64,000 nucleotides of DNA from NCBI RefSeq assembly GCF_002338065.1, contig NZ_DDHJ01000010.1:159997-223996 (forward strand). The letters run 5' to 3'. Below, in pieces: positions 35,471-45,229 of the stretch. Source of the stretch: Pseudomonas sp. UBA1879 (GTDB lineage Bacteria; Pseudomonadota; Gammaproteobacteria; Pseudomonadales; Pseudomonadaceae). Position 1 is the stretch's first letter. Every line of letters begins with the position of its first letter. The notes beneath the pieces are model-generated. The model had not been told where the DNA came from and ran no database searches. It was given only the letters and a program-made list of their open reading frames with translations. The position numbers were made by a program, and so were the translations under genes.

Positions 35471-35481
35471 AAACGTCCTAC
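35471..35481 (-). promoter_or_regulatory. GTAGGACGTTT motif upstream of copy B
   Basis: On the minus strand this reads GTAGGACGTTT, identical to 30112-30122 and one base different from 30225-30235 (minus strand). It is 200 bases upstream of copy B. It could be a shared operator of the island; the evidence is recurrence only. Confidence 0.3.
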
Positions 35482-35494
35482 TTTTTCACCGTCC

Positions 35495-35528
35495 AATAAA
35501 AAGCCCCGGCAGGGTCGCTGCCGGGGCT
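35495..35528 (-). terminator. Terminator of aer
   Basis: AGCCCCGGCAG and CTGCCGGGGCT form an 11-bp stem; on the minus strand it is followed by TTTTTATTGG, 20 bases beyond the aer stop. Confidence 0.9.
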
Positions 35529-35548
35529 GTGTGCTTTCGAATTAAATG

Positions 35549-37114
35549 TCAGCGGTTGAAACGTTCTACCAATGAGTATTGGCTGAGCGCCGTATGGGTC
35601 AAATCGGCGCTGAGGTCGGCCGAGCGGCGGGCTTCGTCGGAAGTCTGGTCGGCCAGTTGGGCGATGGTGCTGATGTTGCGGCTGACCTCTTCGGCAACGG
35701 AGCTTTGTTCCTCGGTCGCGGCGGCAATCTGCGTGGTCATGTCGGTGATGTTGGCCACGGCGTCGCTGATGCCCACCAAGGCCTTGTCGGCTTCCATCAC
35801 CTGTTCGACGCCTTCTTCCGCCTGACGGCGACCGGTGTCCATGGTCTGTACGGCGTTGCTGGCGGTGGCCTGCAATTTTGCAATCAGGGAGTGGATCTGG
35901 CCGGTAGATTCGGTGGTGCGTTGCGCCAGTTGGCGAACCTCGTCGGCCACAACCGCGAAGCCACGGCCCATCTCGCCTGCGCGGGCAGCTTCGATGGCGG
36001 CGTTGAGCGCCAGCAGGTTGGTTTGGTCAGCGATGCCTTTGATGACGTCGACCACGCCGCCGATTTCATCGCTGTCCTTGGCCAGTTGCGTGACGGTCAG
36101 GCCGGTTTCACCTACTGACGCCGAAAGGCGCTGAATGGCCTCGCGGGTCTCGCTGGCGATGGTGCGACCGCGACGGGTCAATTCGTTGGCCTGCTGGGTG
36201 GCGTCAGCGGTGCGTTGAACGTGGCTGGCGACTTCTTGAGTGGTCGAGGCCATCTGGTTGATGGCGGTCGCGACCTGTTCAGTCTCCACGCGCTGGCGTT
36301 CCAGCCCATTGGAACTGGATTGGGCCAGGCTGTCGGACTGCCGCGCCTGGGCATTCAGATGCTCGGCGGTGTCCTGCAAACGGGTGAGACAGGTTTTCAG
36401 GCGCGCTTCCTGGCTGAGGATGGACATTTCCAGACGGGCCTGAGCGCCACGGCTGTCGGTGTACATCTGGGCGATCAGCGGGTCGGATGTGGTCTGGTCT
36501 GCCAGGCGCAACAGGCGTTTGATGCCGCGTTGCTGCCAGCTCAGGCCCAGCAGACCCAGCGGCACAGACAGTGCAGCAGCGAGCGCAAAGCCCCAGTACG
36601 AGTTGAGCCAGACGCCGATCAGGAAGCTCAATTGGCTGACCAGAATGAATGGCAGCCAGTCCTGCAATACCGGCAGCCAGGTGTCGCGGCTCGGCACGGC
36701 GGATTTGCCGTTATTAAGACGCACGTAAAGGGCTTCGGCGCGGCGGATCTGCTCAGCGGTGGGCTTGACCCGCACTGACTCGAAGCCCACCACCTGCTTG
36801 CCTTCGAAGATCGGCGTTACGTAAGCGTTGACCCAGTAATGGTCGCCGTTCTTGCAGCGGTTCTTGACGATGCCCATCCACGGCAGTCCCTGTTTGAGGG
36901 TGCTCCACATGTGTTCGAACACGGCAGACGGCACGTCAGGGTGGCGCACGGTGTTGTGCGGGGCCTTGAGCAATTCGTCGTGGGTAAAACCGCTGATCTC
37001 GACGAAGGCGTCATTGAAGTAGGTGATCACGCCGCGAGCATCCGTGGTCGAAATCAACCGTTGTTGTGCCGGGAAGGTCCGTTCGCGTTGGGTGATGGGC
37101 TGGTTATTGCGCAT
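35549..37114 (-). CDS. aer: PAS-containing aerotaxis receptor
   Basis: A 521-residue methyl-accepting protein. An N-terminal PAS domain (about 15-120; TDARGVITYFNDAFVEISGF, HPDVPSAVFEHMW, RCKNGDHYWVNAYVTPIF) is the FAD-binding redox sensor of Aer proteins. Two close hydrophobic helices lie near residues 160-195, then a HAMP-like stretch, and the conserved MCP hairpin IADQTNLLALNAAIEAARAG near 380 contacts CheA and CheW. It lacks a periplasmic ligand domain, as expected for Aer. It signals cell energy state or oxygen to the flagellar motor. It is a monocistronic gene next to a CPBP protein gene. Confidence 0.92.
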   Translation of the reverse strand: MRNNQPITQRERTFPAQQRLISTTDARGVITYFNDAFVEISGFTHDELLKAPHNTVRHPDVPSAVFEHMWSTLKQGLPWMGIVKNRCKNGDHYWVNAYVTPIFEGKQVVGFESVRVKPTAEQIRRAEALYVRLNNGKSAVPSRDTWLPVLQDWLPFILVSQLSFLIGVWLNSYWGFALAAALSVPLGLLGLSWQQRGIKRLLRLADQTTSDPLIAQMYTDSRGAQARLEMSILSQEARLKTCLTRLQDTAEHLNAQARQSDSLAQSSSNGLERQRVETEQVATAINQMASTTQEVASHVQRTADATQQANELTRRGRTIASETREAIQRLSASVGETGLTVTQLAKDSDEIGGVVDVIKGIADQTNLLALNAAIEAARAGEMGRGFAVVADEVRQLAQRTTESTGQIHSLIAKLQATASNAVQTMDTGRRQAEEGVEQVMEADKALVGISDAVANITDMTTQIAAATEEQSSVAEEVSRNISTIAQLADQTSDEARRSADLSADLTHTALSQYSLVERFNR

Positions 37115-37218
37115 AAGCTGTTCTATCCAGGAAGGCTTTGACGAGTTATCGGCCCGGTTAGCGAGAAATTAAGCTTTTTGTGAACTGCGTCATGGGCCGC
37201 CTTGCTGAATATCAGGGT

Positions 37219-38010
37219 TCAGTGGCCGAACATGGGGTAGGTGAACAGGCTGAAATGCACGAGGTTGAGCCCGAAATGGGTGATCACCGCTGCCGGCAGT
37301 CCGCCATATCGGTAGGCGATGCCGTAGCCCACGCCCGCCATGCCTGCGAGCACCATCCACTGCCAGCCCGCGCCGAGGTGCATCAGACCGAACAGTAGGG
37401 AAGCGATGAGCAGGCAAAGGGGTTGGGCGTAGGGCACTCGCGCGAACAGGCGGGACAGGCCACCCTGTAGGTAGCCCCGGAAAATCAGCTCTTCGGTAAG
37501 GCTCACCAGCAGCAGGTTGTTCAGCGCCCAGAGGCCCCCTTGCTCGGGCCATTTCGGGCTCCAGCCTACCAGCCCCATCGCTACCGCAGCAGACAGGCAA
37601 ACAAGGAGGGTAAGCGGCAGGGTGAAACAGATGGTGGTCAGCGAACGACGCAGGTTGAACGCCCTAAATACCCATGGGCAGGCCAAGATGATCCAGAAAC
37701 CGATCAGGGGTTTGTCGAGATTGAGGTACATCGAAAAGGGCGCGGCTTCGGGGGTGAAGCGTACAGCGGCGATGACCCTTGCGCTGAAGAAACCGGGGAG
37801 CCAGTGAATGGCGAGCCCGGCGGCCAATGCGATAAATAGCCCGTGACCGAACCCGCGCACGGCCCAGTGTCGGAAATGGACGACGCAGATACCGGCCATG
37901 ATCAACAGGCCAAACGTCACCACGACCGGCAAGCCTAGTTGCCCATACACCCACGCCACGGCGTAGCCGAAGGTCAGCAGCATGAGCGCGGTCCAGCGCA
38001 GCACCGGCAT
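37219..38010 (-). CDS. CPBP-family intramembrane protease
   Basis: A 263-residue, polytopic protein of about eight helices with the CPBP/Rce1 motifs EELIFRGYLQ (Glu173-174, Arg178) and LLFGLMHLGAGW, then YGIAYRYGG. Family members are type II CAAX-like proteases or bacteriocin-immunity relatives; the bacterial substrate is generally unknown. AAGGACGACCCT precedes the ATG at 38010. Confidence 0.88.
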   Translation of the reverse strand: MPVLRWTALMLLTFGYAVAWVYGQLGLPVVVTFGLLIMAGICVVHFRHWAVRGFGHGLFIALAAGLAIHWLPGFFSARVIAAVRFTPEAAPFSMYLNLDKPLIGFWIILACPWVFRAFNLRRSLTTICFTLPLTLLVCLSAAVAMGLVGWSPKWPEQGGLWALNNLLLVSLTEELIFRGYLQGGLSRLFARVPYAQPLCLLIASLLFGLMHLGAGWQWMVLAGMAGVGYGIAYRYGGLPAAVITHFGLNLVHFSLFTYPMFGH

Positions 38011-38417
38011 AGGGTCGTCCTTGAGTGTGGGATAAGGACGGCGATTTTAGCGTTGTTTAAACGGGGGTGCTTGTGGGAAAGGGCTGAAAGTGTTGTCGGT
38101 GAGACCGGTTGGGCAGTGGCGGACAGCGTGGGGTGTCAGGGTTAACCCAGGCGTGAGATTTTGCTGCCGCTGCGCGCCAGATCGCTGCCGTCGTGCCTCC
38201 GGCGTCTCCTACAGGGTGTGTCGACGAACATTGTGCGAGCGGCGCAGACAGCGTCGTTCATGAATGCCGGCATGCCGCGAATACTGCAGGAGACGCCGCA
38301 GGCACGACGGCAGCGGTGTTGCGCACAGCGGCAGCAAATCATGAGTTCGCGGTGTGTCTGGAAGAACCGCGCAGTGCGCTTGCCCGCGGTCTCGGGCAAG
38401 CGCCTTGCGATGAAGCG
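38011..38417. other. Intergenic region before acnA with a REP pair
   Basis: 407 bases between the CPBP gene and the end of acnA. Apart from the element at 38163-38335 I see no gene or RNA. Confidence 0.6.
38163..38335. repeat. Long REPIN (GTCGTGCCTCCGGC class)
   Basis: GCTGCCGCTGCGCGCCAG...GTCGTGCCTCCGGCGTCTCCTACAG (38163-38214) and its inverse (38284-38335) form arms of about 52 bases. The inner AGATCGCTGCCG and outer GCGCAGCGGCAGC recall the repeats at 42671 and 63596. Confidence 0.8.
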
Positions 38418-41159
38418 TTACGACGCAATCAACTGCCGCAGCACGTAGTGCAGAATCCCCCCGGCCTTGAAGTATTCCACTTCGTTCAGGGTATCGATCC
38501 GACACAGGACGTCGACGTTTTCCTGCTGGCTGTTTTCCCGGGTGATCTGCAAGGTCAGGCTCATGCCCGGTTGCAGGGTGGCGCCGGTGAGACCGGTGAT
38601 GTTGAGGACTTCCTTCCCGGTCAGTTCCAGCGTCTTGCGGCTCTGGCCGTTCTTGAACTGCAACGGCAGCACGCCCATGCCCACCAGGTTGGAGCGGTGG
38701 ATGCGTTCGAAGCTCTCGGCGATCACCGCTTTAACACCCAGCAGGTTGGTGCCTTTGGCAGCCCAGTCACGGCTGGATCCGGTGCCGTACTCCTGACCGG
38801 CGATGACCACCAACGGCGTACCTTCCTCCTGATAGCGCATGGCCGCATCATAAATCGGCAGCTTCTCATCGGTGGGCACGTGCAGGGTGTAGCCGCCTTC
38901 CTGATTGCCGAGCATTTCGTTGCGGATGCGAATATTGGCGAAGGTGCCGCGCATCATGACTTCGTGATTGCCGCGACGGGAGCCGTAGGAGTTGAAGTCT
39001 TTCGGCTCCACGCCCTTGCTGCGCAAATAGCGGCCAGCGGGGCTGTCCGCCTTGATGTTGCCGGCCGGGGAAATGTGGTCGGTGGTCACCGAGTCGCCAA
39101 GAATTGCCAGCACGCGGGCCTTTTGCACGTCCGCGATCACCGGCAATGGCCCCGCCACGTCGTCGAAGAAGGGTGGGTGCTGAATGTAAGTCGAGTCGTC
39201 CTGCCACACGTAAGTCGCCGCCTGCGGCACTTCAATGGCCTGCCATTGCGCGTCGCCAGCGAACACTTCGGCATATTCCTTGTGGAACATGCCCGTGCTG
39301 ACGTTCAGCACGGCGTCGGCGATTTCCTGCTGAGTCGGCCAGATGTCACGCAGATACACGGGCTGACCGTCTTTGCCTTCGCCCAACGGTTCGCTGCTGA
39401 GGTCCACGCGCACGGTGCCAGCCAAGGCATAGGCGACCACCAACGGCGGCGAGGCCAACCAGTTGGTTTTCACCAGCGGATGCACGCGGCCTTCGAAGTT
39501 GCGGTTGCCCGACAGCACCGACGCCACGGTCAAGTCCGATTGCTGAATGGCCTTTTCGATCGGATCGCGCAGGGGACCCGAGTTGCCGATACAGGTGGTG
39601 CAGCCGTAGCCCACCAGATCGAATCCGAGCGCGTCGAGGTATTCGGTCAGCCCGGCGGCCTTATAGTAGTCGGTCACGACTTTCGAGCCGGGCGCCAGCG
39701 AGCTCTTCACCCATGGTTTGCGTTGCAAGCCTTTCTCCACGGCCTTTTTCGCCAGCAGGCCTGCCGCCATCATGACGCTCGGGTTCGAGGTATTGGTGCA
39801 GGAGGTGATCGCCGCGATCACCACCGCGCCGTTCTTCAGGCGATAGCGATTGCCTTCATATTCATACTCGGCTTCGCCCACTTGCTCAGCGTTGCCCACG
39901 GCCACGCCACCGCCGCCCTCACTTTCCAGACGGCTTTCATCGTGTTTGCTGGGCTTGAGCGCCAGGCCGAGAAAATCGTCGAACGCTTGCGACACATCGG
40001 GCAATGCGACGCGATCCTGCGGCCGTTTCGGCCCTGCGAGGCTGGCGACCACCGACCCCATGTCCAGCTCCAGTGCGTCGGTGAATACCGGCTCTTTGCC
40101 GGGCAGGCGCCACAGGTCTTGGGCTTTGGCGTAGGCCTCGACCAACTGCACCGTGTCATCCGGACGGCCCGACAGGCGCAGGTATTGCAAAGTCACCTCG
40201 TCCACCGGGAAGAAGCCGCAGGTGGCGCCATATTCCGGGGCCATGTTGGCGATGGTGGCGCGGTCCGCCAAGGGCAGGTCGGCCAGGCCGTCGCCGTAGA
40301 ATTCGACGAATTTTCCCACCACGCCTTTCTTGCGCAGCATCTGGGTGACAGTCAGCACCAGGTCGGTGGCAGTGATGCCTTCCTTCAGCTTGCCGGTGAG
40401 TTTGAAGCCGATCACTTCGGGGATGAGCATCGACACGGGCTGGCCCAGCATCGCCGCCTCAGCTTCGATTCCGCCCACGCCCCAGCCCAAAACACCGAGG
40501 CCGTTGATCATGGTGGTGTGGGAATCGGTACCGACCAGCGTATCCGGGAAGGCGTAAGTACGGCCGTCTTCTTCCTTGGTCCACACCGTGCGGCCCAGGT
40601 ATTCGAGGTTGACCTGGTGGCAGATGCCGGTGCCCGGTGGCACGACGCTGAAGTTATCGAACGCGCTCTGACCCCAGCGCAGGAAGGCATAGCGCTCGCC
40701 GTTGCGTTCCATTTCGATGTCGACGTTTTCGCTGAACGCTTGCTGATCGCCGAACTTGTCCACCATCACCGAGTGGTCGATGACCAGGTCCACCGGGGAC
40801 AGCGGATTGATGCGCTGGGGATCGCCACCGGCCTTGGCCACAGCGGCGCGCATGGCCGCCAGGTCGACCACGGCGGGCACGCCGGTGAAGTCTTGCATCA
40901 GTACGCGAGCGGGGCGGTATTGAATCTCGCGGTCGGATTTGCGGTCCTTCAGCCAGGCAGCGAGGGATTTCAGGTCTTCGCCGGTGACCGTCTTGTTGTC
41001 TTCCCAGCGCAGCAGGTTTTCCAGCAGCACCTTGAGCGACATGGGCAGTTGATCGAGGTCGCCAAGGGTTTTGGCGGCGTCGGGCAGGCTGAAGTAGTGG
41101 TAGGTCTTGTTGCCGACGTCGAGTGTCTTGAGGCTTTTCAGGCTATCGAGGGAGGGCAT
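38418..41159 (-). CDS. acnA: Aconitate hydratase A
   Basis: A 913-residue [4Fe-4S] aconitase that interconverts citrate and isocitrate in the TCA and glyoxylate cycles. Cluster ligands appear in ITSCTNTSNPSVM and GCTTCIGNSGPL, in the order of the aconitase/IRP1 family. N-terminal MPSLDSLKSLKTLDVGNKTY and C-terminal swivel-domain segments (GSRRGNHEVMMRGTF, AGQEYGTGSSRDWAAKG) are typical. The length is normal. It belongs to the stress/stationary AcnA class rather than AcnB. Confidence 0.97.
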   Translation of the reverse strand: MPSLDSLKSLKTLDVGNKTYHYFSLPDAAKTLGDLDQLPMSLKVLLENLLRWEDNKTVTGEDLKSLAAWLKDRKSDREIQYRPARVLMQDFTGVPAVVDLAAMRAAVAKAGGDPQRINPLSPVDLVIDHSVMVDKFGDQQAFSENVDIEMERNGERYAFLRWGQSAFDNFSVVPPGTGICHQVNLEYLGRTVWTKEEDGRTYAFPDTLVGTDSHTTMINGLGVLGWGVGGIEAEAAMLGQPVSMLIPEVIGFKLTGKLKEGITATDLVLTVTQMLRKKGVVGKFVEFYGDGLADLPLADRATIANMAPEYGATCGFFPVDEVTLQYLRLSGRPDDTVQLVEAYAKAQDLWRLPGKEPVFTDALELDMGSVVASLAGPKRPQDRVALPDVSQAFDDFLGLALKPSKHDESRLESEGGGGVAVGNAEQVGEAEYEYEGNRYRLKNGAVVIAAITSCTNTSNPSVMMAAGLLAKKAVEKGLQRKPWVKSSLAPGSKVVTDYYKAAGLTEYLDALGFDLVGYGCTTCIGNSGPLRDPIEKAIQQSDLTVASVLSGNRNFEGRVHPLVKTNWLASPPLVVAYALAGTVRVDLSSEPLGEGKDGQPVYLRDIWPTQQEIADAVLNVSTGMFHKEYAEVFAGDAQWQAIEVPQAATYVWQDDSTYIQHPPFFDDVAGPLPVIADVQKARVLAILGDSVTTDHISPAGNIKADSPAGRYLRSKGVEPKDFNSYGSRRGNHEVMMRGTFANIRIRNEMLGNQEGGYTLHVPTDEKLPIYDAAMRYQEEGTPLVVIAGQEYGTGSSRDWAAKGTNLLGVKAVIAESFERIHRSNLVGMGVLPLQFKNGQSRKTLELTGKEVLNITGLTGATLQPGMSLTLQITRENSQQENVDVLCRIDTLNEVEYFKAGGILHYVLRQLIAS

Positions 41160-41398
41160 GAACTAACTCCTTGACGGGGTCCGCACGGATCGGACGGGTG
41201 TATCTCGCATAAACGGTAAGACGGTCTGTCTGGGCGCTCTGGGGGCGGCTTTAAACGGTCGTTGAGTAGTACTGGACCTTTGGCGTGGGCCAGTGGTTCC
41301 TGATTCCGCTATCATGCGCGGCTTTCGAGTCACTGAGGTGAAATTGCCTCAAGTATAGGACGCGTGGGCCTTTTGTCCGGCGCGTCATGGAGAATGCC

Positions 41399-42466
41399 GT
41401 GAACACCCTTTTCATGCATTGCCGTCCGGGCTTCGAGGGCGAGGTCTGCTCGGAAATCAGCGATCATGCCGCGCTGCTGGGCGTGTCCGGTTATGCCAAG
41501 GCCAAGCCCAATGCGGCCTGCGCCGAGTTCATTTGCACCGAACCGGATGGCGCGGAACGCTTGATGCACGGTGTGCGCTTCATCGACCTAATCTTCCCTC
41601 GGCAGTGGGCGCGTGGGGTATTCGTCGAGCTGCCGGAAACCGACCGCATCAGCGTCATTCTTCAGCACATGGCCGAGTTTACGACCTGCGGCAGTCTGTG
41701 GCTGGAAGTGGTGGACACCAACGATGGCAAGGAGCTGTCGACCTTCTGCCGCAAGTTCGAAGGCCCGTTGCGCAAGGCGTTGGAGAAGGCGGGCAAGCTG
41801 GTGGACAACCCGAGCCTGCCGCGTTTGCTGTTGACCTTCAAAAGCGGTCGTGAGGTGTTTTTGGGCTTGGCCGATGCTGATAATTCAGCGATGTGGCCGA
41901 TGGGCATCCCGCGCTTGAAATTCCCCCGCGAGGCACCGAGCCGTTCGACGCTGAAGCTGGAAGAGGCCTGGCATCACTTCATCCCTCGCGATCAATGGGA
42001 CGAGCGGTTGTCTGGCGACATGACCGGCGTCGACCTCGGCGCCGCGCCCGGTGGCTGGACGTACCAACTGGTGAAACGCGGCATGCTGGTCACAGCCATC
42101 GACAACGGCCCGATGGCCGAAAGCCTGATGGACACCGGTTTGGTGCAGCACCTGATGGCCGACGGTTTCACCTACAAACCGCATCAGACGGTGGACTGGA
42201 TGGTGTGCGACATCGTCGAGAAACCTGCGAGAAATGCCGCGTTGCTGGAAACCTGGTTGGGCGAAGGGTTGTGTCGGGAGGCGGTGGTCAACCTGAAGCT
42301 GCCAATGAAACAGCGCTATGCCGAGGTGAAGCGGCTGCTGGCGCGCATCGAAGAGGGGTTCAACGCGCGGGGCGTGAAGGTGTCGATTGGATGCAAACAG
42401 CTGTATCACGACCGGGAAGAGGTGACGTGTCATTTACGGCGGCTGGATGGGAAACGTAAGGCGTGA
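41399..42466 (+). CDS. rlmM: 23S rRNA C2498 2'-O-ribose methyltransferase
   Basis: A 355-residue RlmM (YgdE). The start VNTLFMHCRPGFEGEVC is a GTG at 41399 preceded by TGGAG; the frame extends four codons further to an ATG without a ribosome site. A THUMP-like N-terminal domain is followed by a Rossmann domain with DLGAAPGGWTYQLVKRG (SAM binding, about 217-233), a DWMVCDIVEKP segment and LKLPMKQRY, giving the K-D-K-E ribose methylase set. It methylates C2498 in 23S rRNA. Confidence 0.93.
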   Translation: MNTLFMHCRPGFEGEVCSEISDHAALLGVSGYAKAKPNAACAEFICTEPDGAERLMHGVRFIDLIFPRQWARGVFVELPETDRISVILQHMAEFTTCGSLWLEVVDTNDGKELSTFCRKFEGPLRKALEKAGKLVDNPSLPRLLLTFKSGREVFLGLADADNSAMWPMGIPRLKFPREAPSRSTLKLEEAWHHFIPRDQWDERLSGDMTGVDLGAAPGGWTYQLVKRGMLVTAIDNGPMAESLMDTGLVQHLMADGFTYKPHQTVDWMVCDIVEKPARNAALLETWLGEGLCREAVVNLKLPMKQRYAEVKRLLARIEEGFNARGVKVSIGCKQLYHDREEVTCHLRRLDGKRKA

Positions 42467-42789
42467 CGGCGCTCAATGACCTATAGGTAGGCGCGCGCCT
42501 GCCCGCGATGGTGTACATCCGGGCATCCCGTTCTCGACTGATCGGACGCTATCGCGGGCAAGCGCGCGCCTACGCCCTTCGGGCAGACGCGAACCTGTGC
42601 GGGATCTGCCCTTTTGATTCTGGCCGAAGGCCGTGCGCGGGCGGGTTGCTTGCTTCGGGCGCCACCGGACGATCTGGCGCGCAGCGGCAGCAGGTCTGCC
42701 ACGCCAGTGCGTCAGACTCGGCCAAGGTTTGTAGCACCTGGCGATGAGCAGTACATTGCCCACCAAGCCCAGTGAGGGAGAGCGATTCC
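42467..42789. other. Intergenic region with REPIN and a related repeat
   Basis: 323 bases holding the REPIN at 42484 and a GATCTGGCGCGCAGCGGCAGCAGG tract near 42670, a sequence that recurs in the elements at 38163 and 63596. I see no gene; tusA, which some pseudomonads have near rlmM, is absent. Confidence 0.5.
42484..42573. repeat. REPIN (CGCGCGCCTGCCCGCGAT class)
   Basis: TAGGTAGGCGCGCGCCTGCCCGCGATGG and GCTATCGCGGGCAAGCGCGCGCCTAC face each other over a 36-base spacer. Confidence 0.8.
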
Positions 42790-43353
42790 GTGGACAAGGA
42801 ACATTCGCACCGCGCGTCGGTGTTGCAGCACGTCAGCCTTAACGTTCGACGTTTGCGGCATGGGGCGGCATTAAGCCAGACAGCGCTGGCGGAGAAGTCC
42901 GGCGTCAGTCGACGCATGCTGGTGGCGATCGAGGCGGGGGAAAGGAATGTCAGTCTGGCCACCCTTGATCGGGTCGCGGAGGCGCTGGACGTGGCGTTCA
43001 GTGATCTGATTCAAGCGCCTGACGGGCGCGATCCGAGCCGCATCAATGAAGTGGCGTGGGCGGGCGAGCTGCCCGGCAGCAAAGCGGTGCTGCTGGCCAA
43101 GGCCTCGGCGCGGCATGGTGTGGAGTTGTGGGAGTTCTCATTGGCGCCCGGCGAAGCGTACGCCTCCGAGCCCGATCCGGCAGGGTGGAGCGAACAGGTG
43201 TATGTCATCGAAGGTCGCCTGACCGTCGCCTTGCCGGAAGACACGCACCACGTGGCGGCGGGACAGTTTTTCATGTTTGCCAGCGACCGGCCTCATGCTT
43301 ACCGCAATGACGGGGACGTCACGGTGCGATTCGTGAGAAACGTGGTGTCGTAG
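42790..43353 (+). CDS. XRE-family regulator with C-terminal cupin
   Basis: A 187-residue protein: helix-turn-helix 14-70 (NVRRLRHGAALSQTALAEKSGVSRRMLVAIEAG) and a cupin beta-barrel, about 105-180 (LWEFSLAPGEAYASEPD, then EGRLTVALPEDTHHVAAGQFFMFASDRPHAY). Similar XRE-cupin regulators control amino-acid, polyamine or sugar metabolism by small-ligand binding in the cupin. I start at the GTG preceded by GGGAG (42790); a GTG six codons upstream has no ribosome site. Ligand and targets unknown; no structural gene is adjacent. Confidence 0.82.
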   Translation: MDKEHSHRASVLQHVSLNVRRLRHGAALSQTALAEKSGVSRRMLVAIEAGERNVSLATLDRVAEALDVAFSDLIQAPDGRDPSRINEVAWAGELPGSKAVLLAKASARHGVELWEFSLAPGEAYASEPDPAGWSEQVYVIEGRLTVALPEDTHHVAAGQFFMFASDRPHAYRNDGDVTVRFVRNVVS

Positions 43354-43691
43354 GCAGCAGCCATCGACGGTTTTCTCATCTGAACGCTGATCACCTGTGG
43401 GAGTGAGCGTGCTGACGAACAGGCCATTGCATCCGCCACATTTTCTTACGCTCCGAATCGGTCTTCGTGAGCAAGCTCACAGGGCTGGTCTCGCATTCGA
43501 ACTGCTTCAGCAGGAACACCCGTTCAACAGCTTGCTCGTTTTCCGATCATTAAAACTCTGATACCGCGGCACGCGCCGTGCCTTGCATCCTTCGTACCGG
43601 AACGGGCTACGCCAACGTTCTGTTTGAATCCATCCGCAGGCTCGCGATAATCGGGCGGGCGCGCCACTGTGGCGAAGATAAGGCAAGCACA
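43354..43691. other. Intergenic region with a REP pair
   Basis: 338 bases between the XRE regulator and the FAD-protein gene. It holds the REP element at 43395 and otherwise no supported gene; the right half should carry the promoter of the FAD protein. Confidence 0.45.
43395..43482. repeat. REP pair, partly decayed
   Basis: CTGTGGGAGTGAGCGTGCTGACGAAC and TTCGTGAGCAAGCTCACAG in inverted orientation, spacer about 43 bases. Mismatches in the first arm suggest an older copy. Confidence 0.7.
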
Positions 43692-45113
43692 ATGACTTCA
43701 CATGACAATCGACCTGACGCCGACATTCTGATTGTGGGCGGCGGACTTAGCGGCACGATGCTGGCGGTGCAGTTGCTGCGTTTGCCAGGGCAGCGGCGGA
43801 TCGTAATCGTCGAGTCCCGCAGTGAGCTGGGGCGCGGCGAGGCTTACAGCGCCACGGAGTTGGGACACACCCTTAACGGCAATGCCGCGCGCATGAGCGT
43901 TGACCCGGACGCCGCCGATGACCTGACGCGCTGGTTGGGCGAGTTCATCGCTGCGGGCGGCTGGCCAGAATCCGACCAACAGGCTGTGCCGCTGGCCGAG
44001 CTGTTTCCTCCGCGGGGCATTTTCGGGCTGTATGTTCAGCAGCGTCTGGCTGAGGCTCAGGCGGTTGGCGCGCAGCACGGTTCGAGTCTCGCGCATGTGC
44101 GGGGTGAGGCCGCGGATCTGCAATCCGTGGCATCCGGCATTCGCCTGACGTTGGCTGACGGCAATGAACTGAACGGCCGCTTCGCGGTTCTGGCGACGGG
44201 TATGTTCGCCGCCGCCCGCACGCCGCAAACCGATTCCAATGCGTTGAATGCCGCTGCCGTGGACCCTTGGGATGTCGCCGCGATGCGTCATCTCGACCCT
44301 GACGGCCGGGTGTTGATCATTGGCTCCGGGCTGACCATGGTCGATGCCGTGGGGTCGCTGGACCAAGCTGGCCATCGCGGCCCCATCGATGTGTTTTCCC
44401 GTCACGGCTTGCTGCCTCACGTGCGCCGTCAGCCTCCCACCTGGCCGGATTTCCTCGGCGCCGATCCTGGCCTGCGCAGCACTCGGCAACTGGTCCGGGC
44501 GTTGCGGGAACAATGCGAGCAGGCCATCGCTCGGGGCATCGACTGGCAGGCGCCGCTGGATACGGTTCGGGTGCATATCCCACGTTTATGGAGCCAGGCG
44601 ACTGACGTGCAGCGACGTCAGTTCGTACGCCATGTCCGGCCCTGGTGGGAAAGCCATCACCACCGTTCGCCACCGCCAAGCGCAGCCTTGCTGGACCGGC
44701 TGCTGAAAGAAGGCCGCTTGAACATTCACGCGGCCTCGTTGCTGGAGGTGCAGGACCGTCAGGCAGGCCAGGTGCGCATCAGCGTCCGGTATCGCGGAGA
44801 GGCTCAGCCGACCGAAGTGCAAGGTGCGGCGCTGATCAATTCGACCGGCATTCAATATGACTGGCGGCGCGTGGACCGACCCCTGCCTCGACAGTTGCTG
44901 TCACGAGGGCTGATCCAGCCGGGGCCGCTGGCGCTGGGGATTGCGGCCGATGCCGGCGGCGCAGTGCTGGATGCTGAGGGGCGCGTCTCGTCGCGACTGT
45001 TCGCCATGGGCCCGCCGTTGCGGGGGATGTGGTGGGAGAGCACGGCGGTGACGGATGTGGCGTTACAGGCGAAGGCGTTGGCGGCAAGGTTGGTCAGCGT
45101 GTCCGACACCTGA
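43692..45113 (+). CDS. FAD/NAD(P)-binding protein (HpaC-like/FAD_NAD_binding family)
   Basis: A 473-residue flavoprotein. An N-terminal Rossmann motif DILIVGGGLSGTMLAVQLL (about residues 10-28), an ELGRGEAYSATELGHTLNGN nucleotide-contact segment and a second dinucleotide site near LIIGSGLTMVDAVGSL (about 205) suggest a pyridine-nucleotide-linked flavoprotein of the YdhS/FAD_NAD_binding_9 type. I start at MTSHDNRP, preceded by TAAGGCAAGCAC; the longer frame lacks a ribosome site. Substrate unknown. It stands alone between two regulators. Confidence 0.8.
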   Translation: MTSHDNRPDADILIVGGGLSGTMLAVQLLRLPGQRRIVIVESRSELGRGEAYSATELGHTLNGNAARMSVDPDAADDLTRWLGEFIAAGGWPESDQQAVPLAELFPPRGIFGLYVQQRLAEAQAVGAQHGSSLAHVRGEAADLQSVASGIRLTLADGNELNGRFAVLATGMFAAARTPQTDSNALNAAAVDPWDVAAMRHLDPDGRVLIIGSGLTMVDAVGSLDQAGHRGPIDVFSRHGLLPHVRRQPPTWPDFLGADPGLRSTRQLVRALREQCEQAIARGIDWQAPLDTVRVHIPRLWSQATDVQRRQFVRHVRPWWESHHHRSPPPSAALLDRLLKEGRLNIHAASLLEVQDRQAGQVRISVRYRGEAQPTEVQGAALINSTGIQYDWRRVDRPLPRQLLSRGLIQPGPLALGIAADAGGAVLDAEGRVSSRLFAMGPPLRGMWWESTAVTDVALQAKALAARLVSVSDT

Positions 45114-45229
45114 GCGTATGCCTGCACACACCCGAGGCGTCTGGTTTTGCTGGCGCCTCGCGGCAGATCGCGGGCAGGCGACGCGCCTATGCCTTGGGCA
45201 GCAGCAGATCGGTGGGGCGCCTTTAGGGA

